Source of the DNA: Cordilura impudica
Taxonomy: Eukaryota; Arthropoda; Insecta; Diptera; Scathophagidae
DNA: 64,000 nucleotides
NCBI GenBank assembly: GCA_963682025.1
Contig: OY821519.1
Coordinates: 7,950,168 to 8,014,167, forward strand
Reading direction: 5' to 3'
The notes under the pieces: generated by a model
The model's database searches: none
Told to the model about the DNA's origin: nothing
What the model saw: only the letters and a program-made list of their open reading frames with translations
Position numbers and translations under genes: made by a program
Shown: piece by piece, positions 35,794 through 48,359 of the stretch
Position numbering within the stretch: the stretch's first letter is position 1
Layout of the letters: the number at the start of each line of letters is the position of its first letter

Positions 35794-35974
35794 ATAATAG
35801 TATACTTGAATCAGGTTTCCAACAGTTACTTCTATATGCTTTTCTTGTTTTAATATAAATGTTAATTTTCGGTCCCTGATCTATGTATGTATGTTCCGTA
35901 TGGACTCCAAAATGGTTTTGCGTGGCAAAATCAAATTTTAAAATTGTACCACTAATGGCATCGACATATGAAAA

Positions 35975-36650
35975 AAGTAAGAAAATGCGTTTAGAGACCC
36001 TATCTCTAATTTCCAACTAATTAGATATAGAAAATAAGCATAAACCAAACTTGAGTGGTACTGTTATTAATTTTGTGCCATTGAATATGAAAAAGTTCAT
36101 ATCGGATGCTATATTTATATGGGGACTTGGTCGAAAAATGGACCGATCATAACCATATTAATTAAAAATTTGAGAAAAATTTGTTTTTTGATAGATTTAG
36201 GTGAAGATCGGGAAGCAGCTTTATATGGGGGCTATGAATAAATATTGTCCCATAGAGTTTATTTTTGGACTACTGATTAACGGGAGTAATAAACATACAC
36301 AAACCCAATTTGACCGAAATCTATATGATAATTTTGATCTTATGACAGTTTATGTCGATCTCGATTTTCATCAATTTCAATAATGTTCATCATATGGCCG
36401 ATAAAAGCTGATACACTAAATTTCATCGAAATATATTCATATTTGTGATCTATAGTCTGATTACAAGGTTTAAATGGACACACAGACGTACGGACGGACG
36501 GACGTACAGACGGACATCGCTAAATCTACACAGAAAGCGATGCTGAGTCGTTCGATATTATAAAAGATGAGTCTAGGTCAAATACTTTTGATAGTTGCAA
36601 ACATCAGCACAAAGTCATTATACCCTGACCACATAGTGGTATAGGGTATA
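35975..36650 (-). mobile_element. mini-me-like repeat, copy 6
   Basis: Read on the - strand: starts at the ataccctgaccacatagtgg end near 36640 (inverse orientation), with the run acggacggacggacgtacag at about 36490-36512, and ends aagtaagaaaat. Long copy of about 676 bp. Confidence 0.7.
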
Positions 36651-37040
36651 AAAATGAGGTTACGGACCGATTTTAATGAAATTTTCAGGGAATCCTCAGA
36701 ATAGCCTGACGGGTGACACTGTGTATTAAAATTTAGATGCAATATAAAAACCAGATATTTTCTTAAGGCCAGCAACGCGGACCGGGCACAATATAAAATA
36801 TGAGAAATATTTAATGAAATTTGTTGATATAGGAGATCCTACACTTGTAAAAATTTCATCATATCTGAAAATTTTTTTACGCAACTTCCAAAGAGAAATT
36901 CAAGAGGATTTAAAATCTGTAAGCCAAATTAAAGAATAATATAACGATTCGAACGTTTAGGTTAGAATATCTCAAAATTTTGATGTTATGGATCATTTTG
37001 GCTGAAGTAATAAAGATAACAAAATATGGAAAGGGCATTA

Positions 37041-37416
37041 ATGCCGTTTTCTTTTCTGACCAATAATGTCGCATTTTATTTGCACTTTTTTTGAAAAGTG
37101 AATTTTTCGATATATTCTTAGGTGAGAGCAACCTTGTCTAATACATCAATCGAAAGGTCTCACAGTCGAGCCCTCGTAAATCGAAAAAAATGCAGGTCGT
37201 AGTGCGAGAATATTTCCCCATTGTTCCCCCTTTTTTGAATATTATCACCCTAGAACTTTAAAGAGGATAATAATTTTTAGCTTTTTATTTTTTTAAGACC
37301 TTTCGATTGATGTATAAAATATGGTTGCTCTTTACTCAGAATATATAAAAAAAAATACACTTTTCAAAAAAAGTGCAAATAAAATGCGACATTTTTTGTC
37401 AGAAAAGAAAACGGCA
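37041..37416. mobile_element. Fold-back MITE U, copy 2
   Basis: The ends ATGCCGTTTTCTTTTCTGAC and GTCAGAAAAGAAAACGGCAT are perfect inverses. The inner arms with gcattttatttgcac and its inverse, and the centre with catcaatcgaaaggtc, match the copies at 7254 and 53387. Confidence 0.85.
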
Positions 37417-37424
37417 TAAGATTA

Positions 37425-38290
37425 AATCCTATCGACTCATATCACTGCTACCAATTATAAGAAAACTGAATAAGATTATTCAATTAAGCAGACTGATAGC
37501 AAACCATCAAATTGGTTTTCGCAAAAGCCATTCAACAATTGAACAGATCCATAGAGTTACAAAAACTATAGTAATAACATTCAAAAATAAACAAGTGTGA
37601 TTTGCGCTATTCTTCGACATGTTACGGTCATTTAACGGAGTTTGTCACTATTTGTCACTAAAACCATCCTGCAAGAAAATACTGTAATCTACTCAAATCA
37701 TGTATTACCGACAGATTCTAGAGAGTAAAACATGAAAACCAATATTCTGAGTTATACCAAATTAAATCCGGAGGTACCGCAAGGTAGCATCCTGGAACCA
37801 GTCTTGTATTGTAGGAATAGGCTCTACTTATAGAACAGCGAGAAGTGCCAAAAGCAAGCTGTGCGAAATATCCCGGAATGACCTTAGACACGAATCTAAA
37901 CTGGAAAGAACGCCTTAAAAAGAAAAGAAACGAAACAAGAGAACAAGCTAATGATCGATAAAATATTCTTAAAACCAGTGTAATCATATGGAAATTTACT
38001 TTAGGGTAGTTCCAAAAATACTGCAATCGAACTTATTCCACGATTCCAGAATAAAGTCTTAAGAGCTTGGATCATGGTATATCAGAAGTCATGACATACA
38101 TCGAGACCTAAATATCACTACGATTAACCACGAAGTCTCCCAAACAGGACAGAAATACACATTACGTCTTCAACTACACTCGAACGATGAAATACCACCT
38201 CTTTTGAGTACTTCTGGTCTGGCCGTGCTGCGCCTTACACAAGCAGATGTGCCCCGAGATAATGAACTGAATCATTAATCCCAACGAAAT
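37425..38290 (+). pseudogene. Jockey-type LINE fragment, RT and C-terminal part
   Basis: Reads SYRLISLLPIIRKLNKII then QIGFRKSHSTIEQIHRVTKT (RT fingers region). Later, in shifted frames, it has a motif-B-like stretch near 37770 and a Jockey-like tail (HRDLNITTINHEVSQTGQKY, then GLAVLRLTQADVPRDNELNH, stop). The catalytic YADD/FADD region is lost. Many stops; dead fragment. Confidence 0.7.
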
Positions 38291-38356
38291 TTAAAAAAAA
38301 AAACTACTAGTTAGTCACTGTATAGACCAGTTGTAGTACTAGTTAGGCATAAAGTA

Positions 38357-38489
38357 TCTATAATATTGATAGGTAAGGCGATTTCTTGTAACCGATGATT
38401 TGTTAAACAGTTTTCTCCCGATTTTGACCAAACGTATCTTATTTGAAAGGTATTTCTTTTTAGCTGTCCACCAGATTTACAGATCTTTA

Positions 38490-38520
<31 letters not shown>

Positions 38521-38798
38521 TAAAATGCATCTATGTGTGTGTTTATTAAATTCGTTAATATGTTTGTAAAAAAAATTAGTTTGTTTTCTTCATTCACAAT
38601 AATAATTGTTGTGGATTTAGAAATAATTTAGGACATAAACCAATAATTGGCATAAACCAATAACGACAATAATCGATATTTAAAAATTGTAGAATTGTGA
38701 ATTGGCTATAATTGATTAGCATACCTTAAGGTCTTTATTAAATGAAAAAAAATTTTCCTACAATTTGCACTCAAATTTCGAGGTCTGGGATCTGCTAG
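38357..38798 (+). mobile_element. Helitron-like element, copy 11
   Basis: A|TCTATAATATTGATAGG ... GGGATCTGCTAG|T, 442 bp of the longer subtype. Contains a T run of about 30 at 38487-38517. Confidence 0.9.
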
Positions 38799-40593
38799 TA
38801 ATTATAAAATGCTTAAATAAAAGTAAATATATAAATGGAAGATTTTCCAGGGTAGAATCGAGTTCTACACACCAAAATGCATACTAATTGATATATCACG
38901 TTCCAGATACCAAATGGCTGTTACAAGTATTTTTATTAATTACAATCTAATACGCTGCCCATTTGACCGAATTTGAAGTCTTTGACCAAGAGGGCGGTGG
39001 GTTCACAGTAAAATTTTCTAACGGTCATTGGCACATCAGAATTGCTTGGGCTTATATTCGGATTCTGCGCGGCAAAGACCAGGGCCTGGAGTTTCTTCAA
39101 ACTTTATGGGTCTGTGTTACTTACAAAAAAAAAAAAAAATAATAATAATAATAACAGAGTGCAACAGCCATTCTGGGGGGCGGGGTTAGAAATTCGAAGT
39201 CAGGGTGAAATTTCTAGGCCAGTATAGTAAAACTTCCAAAGGGTTTGGCTCTGTCAGACCAAACATTTTTCAATGATCTTTAATATTTTTTCCTTATCCT
39301 GACGTTTGTTTGCTTAGTTTTTCAGAACCATTCATGATTTTCTTTTCATTCTTTAGCAAATAGCTTCAGTAAATTAAGTTTAACTATTTTTATCAAATGA
39401 AATCTTCAAATAATTGTAATTTTTCCCTTTTTTTACATTATTTTTTTTTTATTAATAAACATATTCAGGGCGAATGATTACTAGGAGAGTAAAAGAGATG
39501 TATACGTATGAGTGATATTTTTAATATTAAATATATTTTATATATGGATATATTAATAAAAATAAATTTTTTAAGCCTTACCTACAATTTTGGTGAAGAA
39601 TGAAATGAGAAATCATCAATGGTTCTTGAGTTATAGATTAAAAAAAAGAGTTTAGCTTAAGAACACCAGTGCTTTCACCCAGACTTGGAATTTCTCACTC
39701 CCCCCCAGATAACGACCACTAAAAGGATCCACATTGTGATAATAAATCAATTGATTCACAAAGTTTATGCTTTTTTTTCTAAAGTAAGTAACATCTTCAA
39801 AAGAAAACTATTTTAAAAATAAGAAAATTCCAAAAATTTATTTTAAGAAATAAAATTGTTGATAAAAAATTAAATATGGAAATGAATTTATTTAAAGATC
39901 TGACTGTGTGCGTTTTCTTTTTTTTTCACTAAAATGTTGCAATTTGTTTATTTGGTTTAATTTTTAATTATATTGAGTTTTTGTATATTTTTTAATTATC
40001 TGGAATAATTGCCATAAAAATTTTTATATATTTTATATGGTTAAATAAATATATAATTATATTTATGCAAGATTTTCAAACAATCGCTAAAAGCATGTCG
40101 GATTTTTATTGTTAAGTAAATCTTAAAATTTATTACAGTTACGAATGATTTTTTTTTTTATTTAATATCGTCAGACAGTTCTTTAACGATAAATAATCTC
40201 GTTCTAGGTTAATTGAAATAAGTAGCACAACTTTTTAAAAAATTTTGTATTAATTTGATTTATGTATTTATATCATTTTGAGGTCTTTTTGGGAATTTGA
40301 AAGAAAAAGTTGTTAATATGTGAACTGTCAACGACAAAAAAATTAACGCGACGAATAAAAGCGGTTCAAATAATTGCAAAACTTAATGTTTTACCTTGAT
40401 TTTTACACTGGTCATAGTTTGTTCAAAATGTAACTTTAAGAGGACAATTTTTTCCGTGTGATTGTTGTAAAAAGTTTGTTGTAATAAATCATATCACAAA
40501 GGAATAAAAGAAAACAAATATAGAGATAAGAGATTCGTAATTCCTAAGCACCAAAAAATTAAAATTTTTTTTTTTTATAAAGGGTGACCCAAT
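38799..40593. other. Intronic DNA, no gene called
   Basis: Between the Helitron and the mariner fragment. Contains poly(A)/(AAT)n at 39125-39155 and a C run at 39700. A 61-codon frame across 39042-39227 has no motif. Nothing else recognised. Confidence 0.35.
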
Positions 40594-40866
40594 AAGTGCA
40601 CGATTCATATTTGACACCATTTCAGGAACACGATAACGGAGTTCTTGTGGCCTTCCATCCAGGTATGGATCCGAATGACATGTGGTTTCAGTAGCCAGCT
40701 GCCACACCGCAAAATAATCGAAATAACCGCGATAATCGATTTAACCGATGTCAATTGGCCGCCAAGATCGTGCGATTTCTGCCTTTGCTATTTTTTGAAA
40801 TCTCGGGTCTATGTAAATAGACCACAAACAATTCCTCAGCTCGGTGAGATAGAGCCAGATTTTTGA
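40594..40866 (+). pseudogene. Mariner-like transposase fragment
   Basis: The + strand around 40675-40860 encodes MWFQ, then DLTDVNWPPRSCDF and FLKSRVYVNRPQTIPQLGEI, the typical mid-to-C-terminal part of a family of mariner transposases (the DVNWPPRSCD block includes the third catalytic aspartate region). The N-terminal half is absent and frames are shifted. The fragment ends where element P copy 2 begins. Confidence 0.7.
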
Positions 40867-43800
40867 TGTGTAAACATCTATACGCGCAGGAGGGTAAAAA
40901 TCTATTTCACAATAAAATCACAAAAATAGCGTAAGACGTAAAACAGAATCGGTGTGACTTATGATTGTATTGGTTAAAAAATAAAATATAAAAAATTAAA
41001 AATAAAAAAGAAAGATTAAAAATTAAAAATTAAAAATGAAAAATGAAAAATTAAAAATGAAAAATGAAAAATGAAAAATGAAAAATGAAAAATAAAAAAT
41101 AAAAAATGAAATATGAAAAATGAAAAATTAAAATTGAAAAATGAAAAAAAAATGAAAATTAAAAAATAAAAATGAAAAATGCAAAATTATAAATGAAAAA
41201 TTAAAAATGAAAAATGACAAATGAAAAATGAAAAATAAAAAATGAAAAACGAAAAAAAAATTAAAAATGAAAAATGACAACTAAAAAAAGAAAAATGAAA
41301 AACGAAAAATAAAAAATGAAAAATTAAATATGAAAAACGAAAAATGTAAAATGAAAAATAAAAAAATGGAAAATGAAAAAAATAAAAAAAAAATAAAAAA
41401 TTAAAAATAAAAAATTAAAAATGAAAAAACAAAATGAAAAATGAAAAAGAAAAATTAAAAAAGAAAAATGAAAAATAAAAAATTAAAAATAACAAATGAC
41501 AAATGAAAAATAAAAAATAACAAATGAAAAATAAAAAATGAACAATTAAAATTTAAAAATTAAAAATCAAAAACGAAAAATGAAAATTTAAAAATGAAAA
41601 ATAAAAAACTAAAAAGAAAAAAGAAAAATGCAAAATAAAAAATGAAAAATAAAAAATAAAAAATAAAAAATAAAAAACAAAAAATGAAAAATAATAACTA
41701 AATATGAAAAATGAAAAACGAAAAATTAAAAATGAAAAAGAAAAATGGAAAATGAAAAATAAAAAATGAAAAAGAAAAATGAAAAAAGAAAAATTAAAAA
41801 TAAAAAATGAAAAATAAAAAATTAAAAATAACAAATGAAAATTAAAAAAAGAACAATTAAAATTTAAAAATGAAAAATGAAAAACTAAAAATGAAAAAAG
41901 GAAAACGAAAAATTAAAAATTAAAAGAAAAATGGAAAATAAAAAATGAAAAAGAAAAATGAAAAATGAAAAATAAAAAATGAAAAATAAAAATTTAAAAA
42001 TAACAAATGAAAAATAAAAAAAGAACAATTAAAATTTAAAAATGAAAAATAAAAAATAAAAATTATTTAGTCAATTATTGTTCGGTTAAGATCATGTATA
42101 TATTTTTCTAATGAAAGAAAGATAATAGTTTTTGTAATGTAAGACAAATATTGGAAAAAAATTGAAGAAAAATGAAAAATAAGAATTGAAAAATGAAAAA
42201 TGAAAAACGAAAAACGAAAAATAAAAAATGAAATATGACAACTAAAAAAGAAAAATGAAAAACAAAAAAAGAAAAATAAAATATGAAAAATTAAATATTA
42301 AAAACGAAAAATAAAAAATCAAAAATAAAAAATGGAAAATGAAAAATAAAAAATGGAAAATGAAAAAAAAATTAAAAGTGAAAAATGTAAAAATGAAAAA
42401 TTAAAAATGAAAAATAAAAAATTTTAAATAACAAATGAAAAATAAAAAATTAACAATTGAAATTTAAAAATGAAAAATGGGAAATGAATAATGAAAAATG
42501 GAAAATCAAAAATGAAAAATTGAAAATGAAAAATGGAAAATGAAAAATTAAAAAAAAAAGAAAAATAAAAATGAAAAATAAAAAATAAAAAATGAAAAAG
42601 AAAAATGAAAAAAGAAAAATCAAAAGTGAAAAATGAAAAATTAAAAATTAAAAATTTAAAATTAAAAATTAAAAATTAAAAATTAAAAATTAAAAATTAA
42701 AAATTAAAAATTAAAAATTAAAAATTAAAAATTAAAAATTAAAAATTAAAAATTAAAAATTAAAAATTAAAAATTAAAAATTAAAAATTAAAAATTAAAA
42801 ATTAAAAATTAAAAATTAAAAATTAAAAATTAACAATTAAAAATTAAAAATTAAAAATTAAAAATTAAAAATTAAAAATTAAAAATTAAAAATTAAAAAT
42901 TAAAAATTAAAAATTAAAAATTAAAAATTAAAAATTAAAAATTAAAAATTAAAAATTAAAAATTAAAAATTAAAAATTAAAAATTAAAAATTAAAAATTA
43001 AAAATTAAAAATTAAAAATTAAAAATTAAAAATTAAAAATTAAAAATTAAAAATTAAAAATTAAAAATTAAAAATTAAAAATTAAAAATTAAAAATTAAA
43101 AATTAAAAATTAAAAATTAAAAATTAAAAATTAAAAATTAAAAATTAAAAATTAAAAATTAAAAATTAAAAATTAAAAATTAAAAATTAAAAATTAAAAA
43201 TTAAAAATTAAAAATTAAAAATTAAAAATTAAAAATTAAAAATTAAAAATTAAAAATTAAAAATTAAAAATTAAAAATTAAAAATTAAAAATTAAAAATT
43301 AAAAATTAAAAATTAAAAATTAAAAATTAAAAATTAAAAATTAAAAATTAAAAATTAAAAATTAAAAATTAAAAATTAAAAATTAAAAATTAAAAATTAA
43401 AAATTAAAAATTAAAAATTAAAAATTAAAAATTAAAAATTAAAAATTAAAAATTAAAAATTAAAAATTAAAAATTAAAAATTAAAAATTAAAAATTAAAA
43501 ATTAAAAATTAAAAATTAAAAATTAAAAATTAAAAATTAAAAATTAAAAATTAAAAATTAAAAATTAAAAATTAAAAATTAAAAATTAAAAATTAAAAAT
43601 TAAAAATTAAAAATTAAAAATTAAAAATTAAAAATTAAAAATTAAAAATTAAAAATTAAAAATTAAAAATTAAAAATTAAAAATTAAAAATTAAAAATTA
43701 AAAATTAAAAATTAAAAATTAAAAATTAAAAATTAAAAATTAAAAATTAAAAATTAAAAATTAAAAATTAAAAATTAAAAATTAAAAATTAAAAATTAAA

Positions 43801-44692
43801 AATTAAAAATTAAAAATTAAAAATTAAAAATTAAAAATTAAAAATTAAAAATTAAAAATTAAAAATTAAAAATTAAAAATTAAAAATTAAAAATTAAAAA
43901 TTAAAAATTAAAAATTAAAAATTAAAAATTAAAAATTAAAAATTAAAAATTAAAAATTAAAAATTAAAAATTAAAAATTAAAAATTAAAAATTAAAAATT
44001 AAAAATTAAAAATTAAAAATTAAAAATTAAAAATTAAAAATTAAAAATTAAAAATTAAAAATTAAAAATTAAAAATTAAAAATTAAAAATTAAAAATTAA
44101 AAATTAAAAATTAAAAATTAAAAATTAAAAATTAAAAATTAAAAATTAAAAATTAAAAATTAAAAATTAAAAATTAAAAATTAAAAATTAAAAATTAAAA
44201 ATTAAAAATTAAAAATTAAAAATTAAAAATTAAAAATTAAAAATTAAAAATTAAAAATTAAAAATTAAAAATTAAAAATTAAAAATTAAAAATTAAAAAT
44301 TAAAAATTAAAAATTAAAAATTAAAAATTAAAAATTAAAAATTAAAAATTAAAAATTAAAAATTAAAAATTAAAAATTAAAAATTAAAAATTAAAAATTA
44401 AAAAGTAAAAATTAAAAATTAAAAATTAAAAATTAAAAATTAAAAATTAAAAATTAAAAATTAAAAATTAAAAATATGCAAGAATATAAAATGAAAAACG
44501 AAAAACGAAAAATTAAAAATGAAAAATTAAAAATTAGCCAGTTGAAATAATAAATAATAATAAATATTTTTGTATTAGCAGAGCCCCTGCAGTTGATTGC
44601 TATAAGCGATACATAGATACGCTTTCTGATTAATTTTAAAAAAGTGCCATAAAAAAGAATTTTAATTACGGACTCACATGATTTTTTTTTAA
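40864..44692 (-). mobile_element. Array-bearing element P, copy 2, with giant array
   Basis: Left terminus TGATGTGTAAACATCTATAC then gcgcaggagggtaaaaatct. Right block gcagagcccctgcagttgat, aagtgccataaaaaa and ggactcacatgattttttt. The 3.5 kb between them is array: degenerate aaaaatg/aaaaata mixtures (40982-42060, 42160-42640) and then a pure heptamer. Copies at 15729 and 48360 have the same ends in the opposite orientation. Confidence 0.7.
42641..44475. repeat. Homogeneous TTAAAAA heptamer array, about 260 units
   Basis: Period 7 throughout, with only two substitutions noticed (near 42833 and 44405) plus a small irregularity at the left edge. Flanked on both sides by the same kind of A-rich but degenerate sequence, so a recent local expansion inside an older array. 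Confidence 0.95.
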
Positions 44693-44760
44693 ATGTCATA
44701 AAAAATTTCATGAAAAGACCAAGGGCCTTTGTTCAGAGCCGCGGAGGCCATCTGCCGGAT

Positions 44761-44820
44761 AATCGGAACATGTCCACTTTAATCGGAACATGTCTACTTT
44801 AATCGGAACATGTCTACTTT
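44761..44820. repeat. 20-bp direct repeat, three copies
   Basis: aatcggaacatgtctacttt three times in a row, one with a single change (44761-44820). Confidence 0.95.
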
Positions 44821-45603
44821 ATTATGCGATAAAAATATCAAAATAAAATGCGTTTATTTTTTAAATTAAATCGTGCATCCTTTTTTTAGTCTATTTCAAT
44901 TATAAAAAGAGTGATTTCTGACAAAAAATTTAAATTATATTAATTTTTGGCCACGAAATATAAGAGTTCCGACTATTATCTTTCATTAAACAATACACTT
45001 TTCAAGCGCTCAGAAATTTTGCTGGCTTGGTTTGTCTTCATATTGATCCTCTGAAAGGCTTTTCTTATAATTTTTTCCTCACACTGTATTAAATAAGTGT
45101 AAAAAATAGTTTAAATCTGTATTTTATATCTGGATCTCCACAATGAAAATAACTAACTATAGACCGTTTTACCCCGTATCTGCATATTTTATAGGTCATT
45201 TTAGTTGAATTTTAATAAGTACCGCAAGAGTCCACTAAATAACACAAAAGTCACTTCCACACTTTCACTTTACTTTAAAGAAAAAAAGTCCAAAAAATAT
45301 TATACACAGTTATCGAAAAAGTATATTTTGCCTCTTTCCTGTCGTGAACTTTTATAAAATTGTTTAAAGATTCACGGAACATATGAAACTGTGTTTTAGA
45401 AAACTTTTTGGTATTTTTTTATACGACTAAAATTTTACATTTTCATTTATTTCAGTGTTGGCCAAAAATAAATTCAACTCTGAAAATAAATGTCAACCTC
45501 GTGATGGGCAATTTTCAGCTAAATATGTATCAAAATATTTTTTCCGATCAATTTAGAGCAATGCAATGCAATCCATGATATTGCAAGCTATGCTAAGCAA
45601 ACC
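44821..45603. other. DNA upstream of a broken LINE
   Basis: No gene recognised; may contain the 5' UTR and lost ORF1 of the LINE that follows. Confidence 0.35.
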
Positions 45604-48357
45604 ATGAACTATTTGAAAATATGTTTCTGGAACGCAAACTGCTTAAGCCAACATAAAGACGGACTTGATAATTTTCTTAGAGACAATCAAATTGATATTT
45701 TGCTTGTCTCTGAAACTCATTTGGCTCATAGGAGTCTCTTTTCACTGCGCGGATACACCTTGTATGATACTAAGGATCCAAGAGGTAGAGCATATGGTGG
45801 CTCAGCTATCCTAATTAAATACAGATTAAAGCATTATTTAATGTGTGATCATTGTGAAAACTACCTTCAAGCTACTACTATTTGCTCTGAAGAACTTGGA
45901 AACAGCGTAGTGATTTCATTAACATATTCTCCATAAGGTTTTCTATATCAGAAAATCAATATACAAGTCTTTTTTAAATCACTAGGCCCTCGTTTCATAG
46001 TTGCTGGCGATTTTAATGCCAAGCATATATTCTGGGGGTCACGGCGAAATTCCCCGAAGGGTCGTGTTTTGTTCAACATAATTTCTGAAATAGGTGTGGG
46101 TGTGGTCGCAAGCGGAGAAGCAACGTACTGGCCAACAGAAAAAACAAAAAATACCCGATTTAATCGATTTCGGATTAACGAAGAACATCGCAAAAGAACT
46201 TGTGCATGTAGAATCTTCATTGGAACTCTCGTCTGACCACACACCCGTTATTGTTACTATTTCGAACCCCCAAAAAATTGTGTACCCATCTGGTGATTTA
46301 ACGCTTTCAAGTAATATTGATTGGCTAAAATACAAAAAGTTTCTTAGTACCCATAGCACAGAAAGCTTTCCACTAAGAACACCAGATGATAGTGACCTAT
46401 TGATGTTTAACTTCGAACAAGATCGCAAACTAGCTGCTCAACTTGCTACTAAACCTCCTCTTCACACCAGGCCATATATAACTACTTCTGTAGATGGTGA
46501 AAGGCTATTAGGTGAAAAAATAATAATTCGAAGAGAGTGGCAACTGCACAGATCTCCTCAACTTAAGCAACAATTGAAAGAATACACGAAAAACCTACGG
46601 AAACTGCAAAGAAACGCTAAATTGAATAGATATCTTGAAAAACTGGATACAACAGAAAAAACTGATTACTCCTTGTGGCGTGCTACAAAAAATCTTAAAA
46701 TACCTGTTGTATGTAAGCCTCCTCTAAGAACGGAAAGTGGAAGATTGGCTAGAAATGACAAAGAAAAGGGAGCATCTAAAAAAATTTTCTCGATTGTTGA
46801 TTTAAACCCTAAAAAAGCGTCAGGGATCGATGGTATCAGTAATAAAATGCTTTTTGAGTTACCCCGAATAGCATTAAGAATAATTCTGCTTATTTTTAAC
46901 GCTATATTACGCCTAGAATATTATCCCCCAGAATGGAAAGTTTCACTCGTTACAATAATACCTAACCAAGGTAAAGAACACACAAAGGTGGGTTCGTATA
47001 GACCAATAAGTTTACTGTCCAACTTGTCAAAATTATTCGAGAGAATTTTGGTAAACAAACTTAAAATATCCGTAGATCATAAAAATGTCATTCCTGCACA
47101 TCAATTTGGTTTCAGACGAAAACACAGCACCACTGAGCAAGTTCACTGAATTGTAAGTGCCATAAGAAGAGCTTTTGAAGAGAAAAAGTACTGCTCAGCA
47201 CTTTTTATAGACGTCTCGCAAGCCTTCGACCGGGTGTGGCACGAGGGACTCCTCTGTAAAGTTAAACGGTTGTTGCCCCCCGAACACACATAAGCTAATG
47301 GAGAGCTATATAATTAATAGAAAATTCTCTACAAGAGAGAAAAACTTTGTGAGCCCTCCATAGACAATTCATGCTGGTGTACCACAAGGTAGTATATTGG
47401 GCCCGCTTCTGTATCTTTTACACATCCGACATGCCAATAAATGAAAACACACTTACGTCGACTTTTGCGGATGATACTGCAATTTTAAGCGTACACGAAA
47501 ACCCCTCAACAGCATCTCTTCTTTTACAGAGCATATTGAACAGCTGGAAGATTGGCTAGATATGTGGAAGATGAAAGTAAATGAACAAAGTGTATCCACG
47601 AAACTTTTACCCTAAGAAGGGAGACTTGCCCTTAAATTCGAATTAGGAACCAGTCTTTACCTCAAAATTCCTTTGTTAAATATCTCGGACCACATCTTGA
47701 TGAACGAATTACCTGGAAAACCCATATAGACTCTAAATTAACGCAAATAAAATTGAAATTAGTCCAATTCACATGGCTACTTGGCAAGAACTCAAAGTTA
47801 AGTCTCGATTGTAAGCTCTTGATTTATAACTCGATTTTCGAACCCATGGTGCTATGGTATACAGTTATGGGCAACAGCCTCAGCTTCAAACACAGAAAGA
47901 ATACAAAGATGCCAAAACACGATTTTGAAAATGATTACAGGCGCACCAAGGTACATGAGAAACTCACATTTGCACAGAGACTTAAATGTTTCTCTAGTAA
48001 GGTAAGAAATCACTAGACATAGTGCAAACTATTTGCAACAGCTGGAGTCTCACCCGAATCCTCCAGCACGTAGCTTAATCAACAATCGTGTCCACAACGC
48101 TTAAGGAGGAGGGAGACTGCTGATCTCATTGGGATGAAAAATGGATTGATACATTTCTTTTTTCATTAGATTACATATGTATATATATATATATATATAT
48201 ACATAAGATCCCGTCGTTCCTATAAGCTGCATAGGTCCATGTATATAGAATAAATGAAATTTTGTCTGGCATTGGCTGGATTTAATATTTAAGTTTTAAT
48301 TTTAAGATTTGAATAAATTACTGTCAGTTCACAAACCTATATGAAGATTAAAAAAAA
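45604..48357 (+). pseudogene. Jockey-clade LINE ORF2, broken
   Basis: Endonuclease domain at the start (KICFWNANCLSQHKDGL, LLVSETHL, VAGDFNAKH near 46000, SSDHTPVIV near 46230). Reverse transcriptase from about 46800 (KKASGIDGI, SYRPISLLSNLSKLFERIL, FGFRRKHSTTEQVH). Motif A FIDVSQAFDRVWH near 47200, motif B GVPQGSILGPLLY near 47385, motif C FADD near 47465. Damaged by a TAA at about 45936, a frame shift near 46150, a TGA at 47147 and further shifts after 47280. The 3' UTR ends in an A run at 48346-48357. No ORF1 was recognised upstream. Jockey clade from the EN opening and the FADD motif. Confidence 0.85.
48178..48203. repeat. (TA)n microsatellite
   Basis: Run of TA dinucleotides in the 3' UTR of the broken LINE. 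Confidence 0.9.
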
Positions 48358-48359
48358 AA

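Noticed and set aside
35618..36016. 132-codon - strand frame
   Set aside because: Crosses the border between TIR element V and a mini-me-like repeat; no motif, and part of it recurs at 6641-6874.
41553..41834. 93-codon - strand frame rich in F and I
   Set aside because: By-product of the A-rich array of element P copy 2.
42641..44475. Telomere-like repeat
   Set aside because: The unit TTAAAAA has no G-rich strand, and flies lack short telomeric repeats; it sits inside a transposon array.
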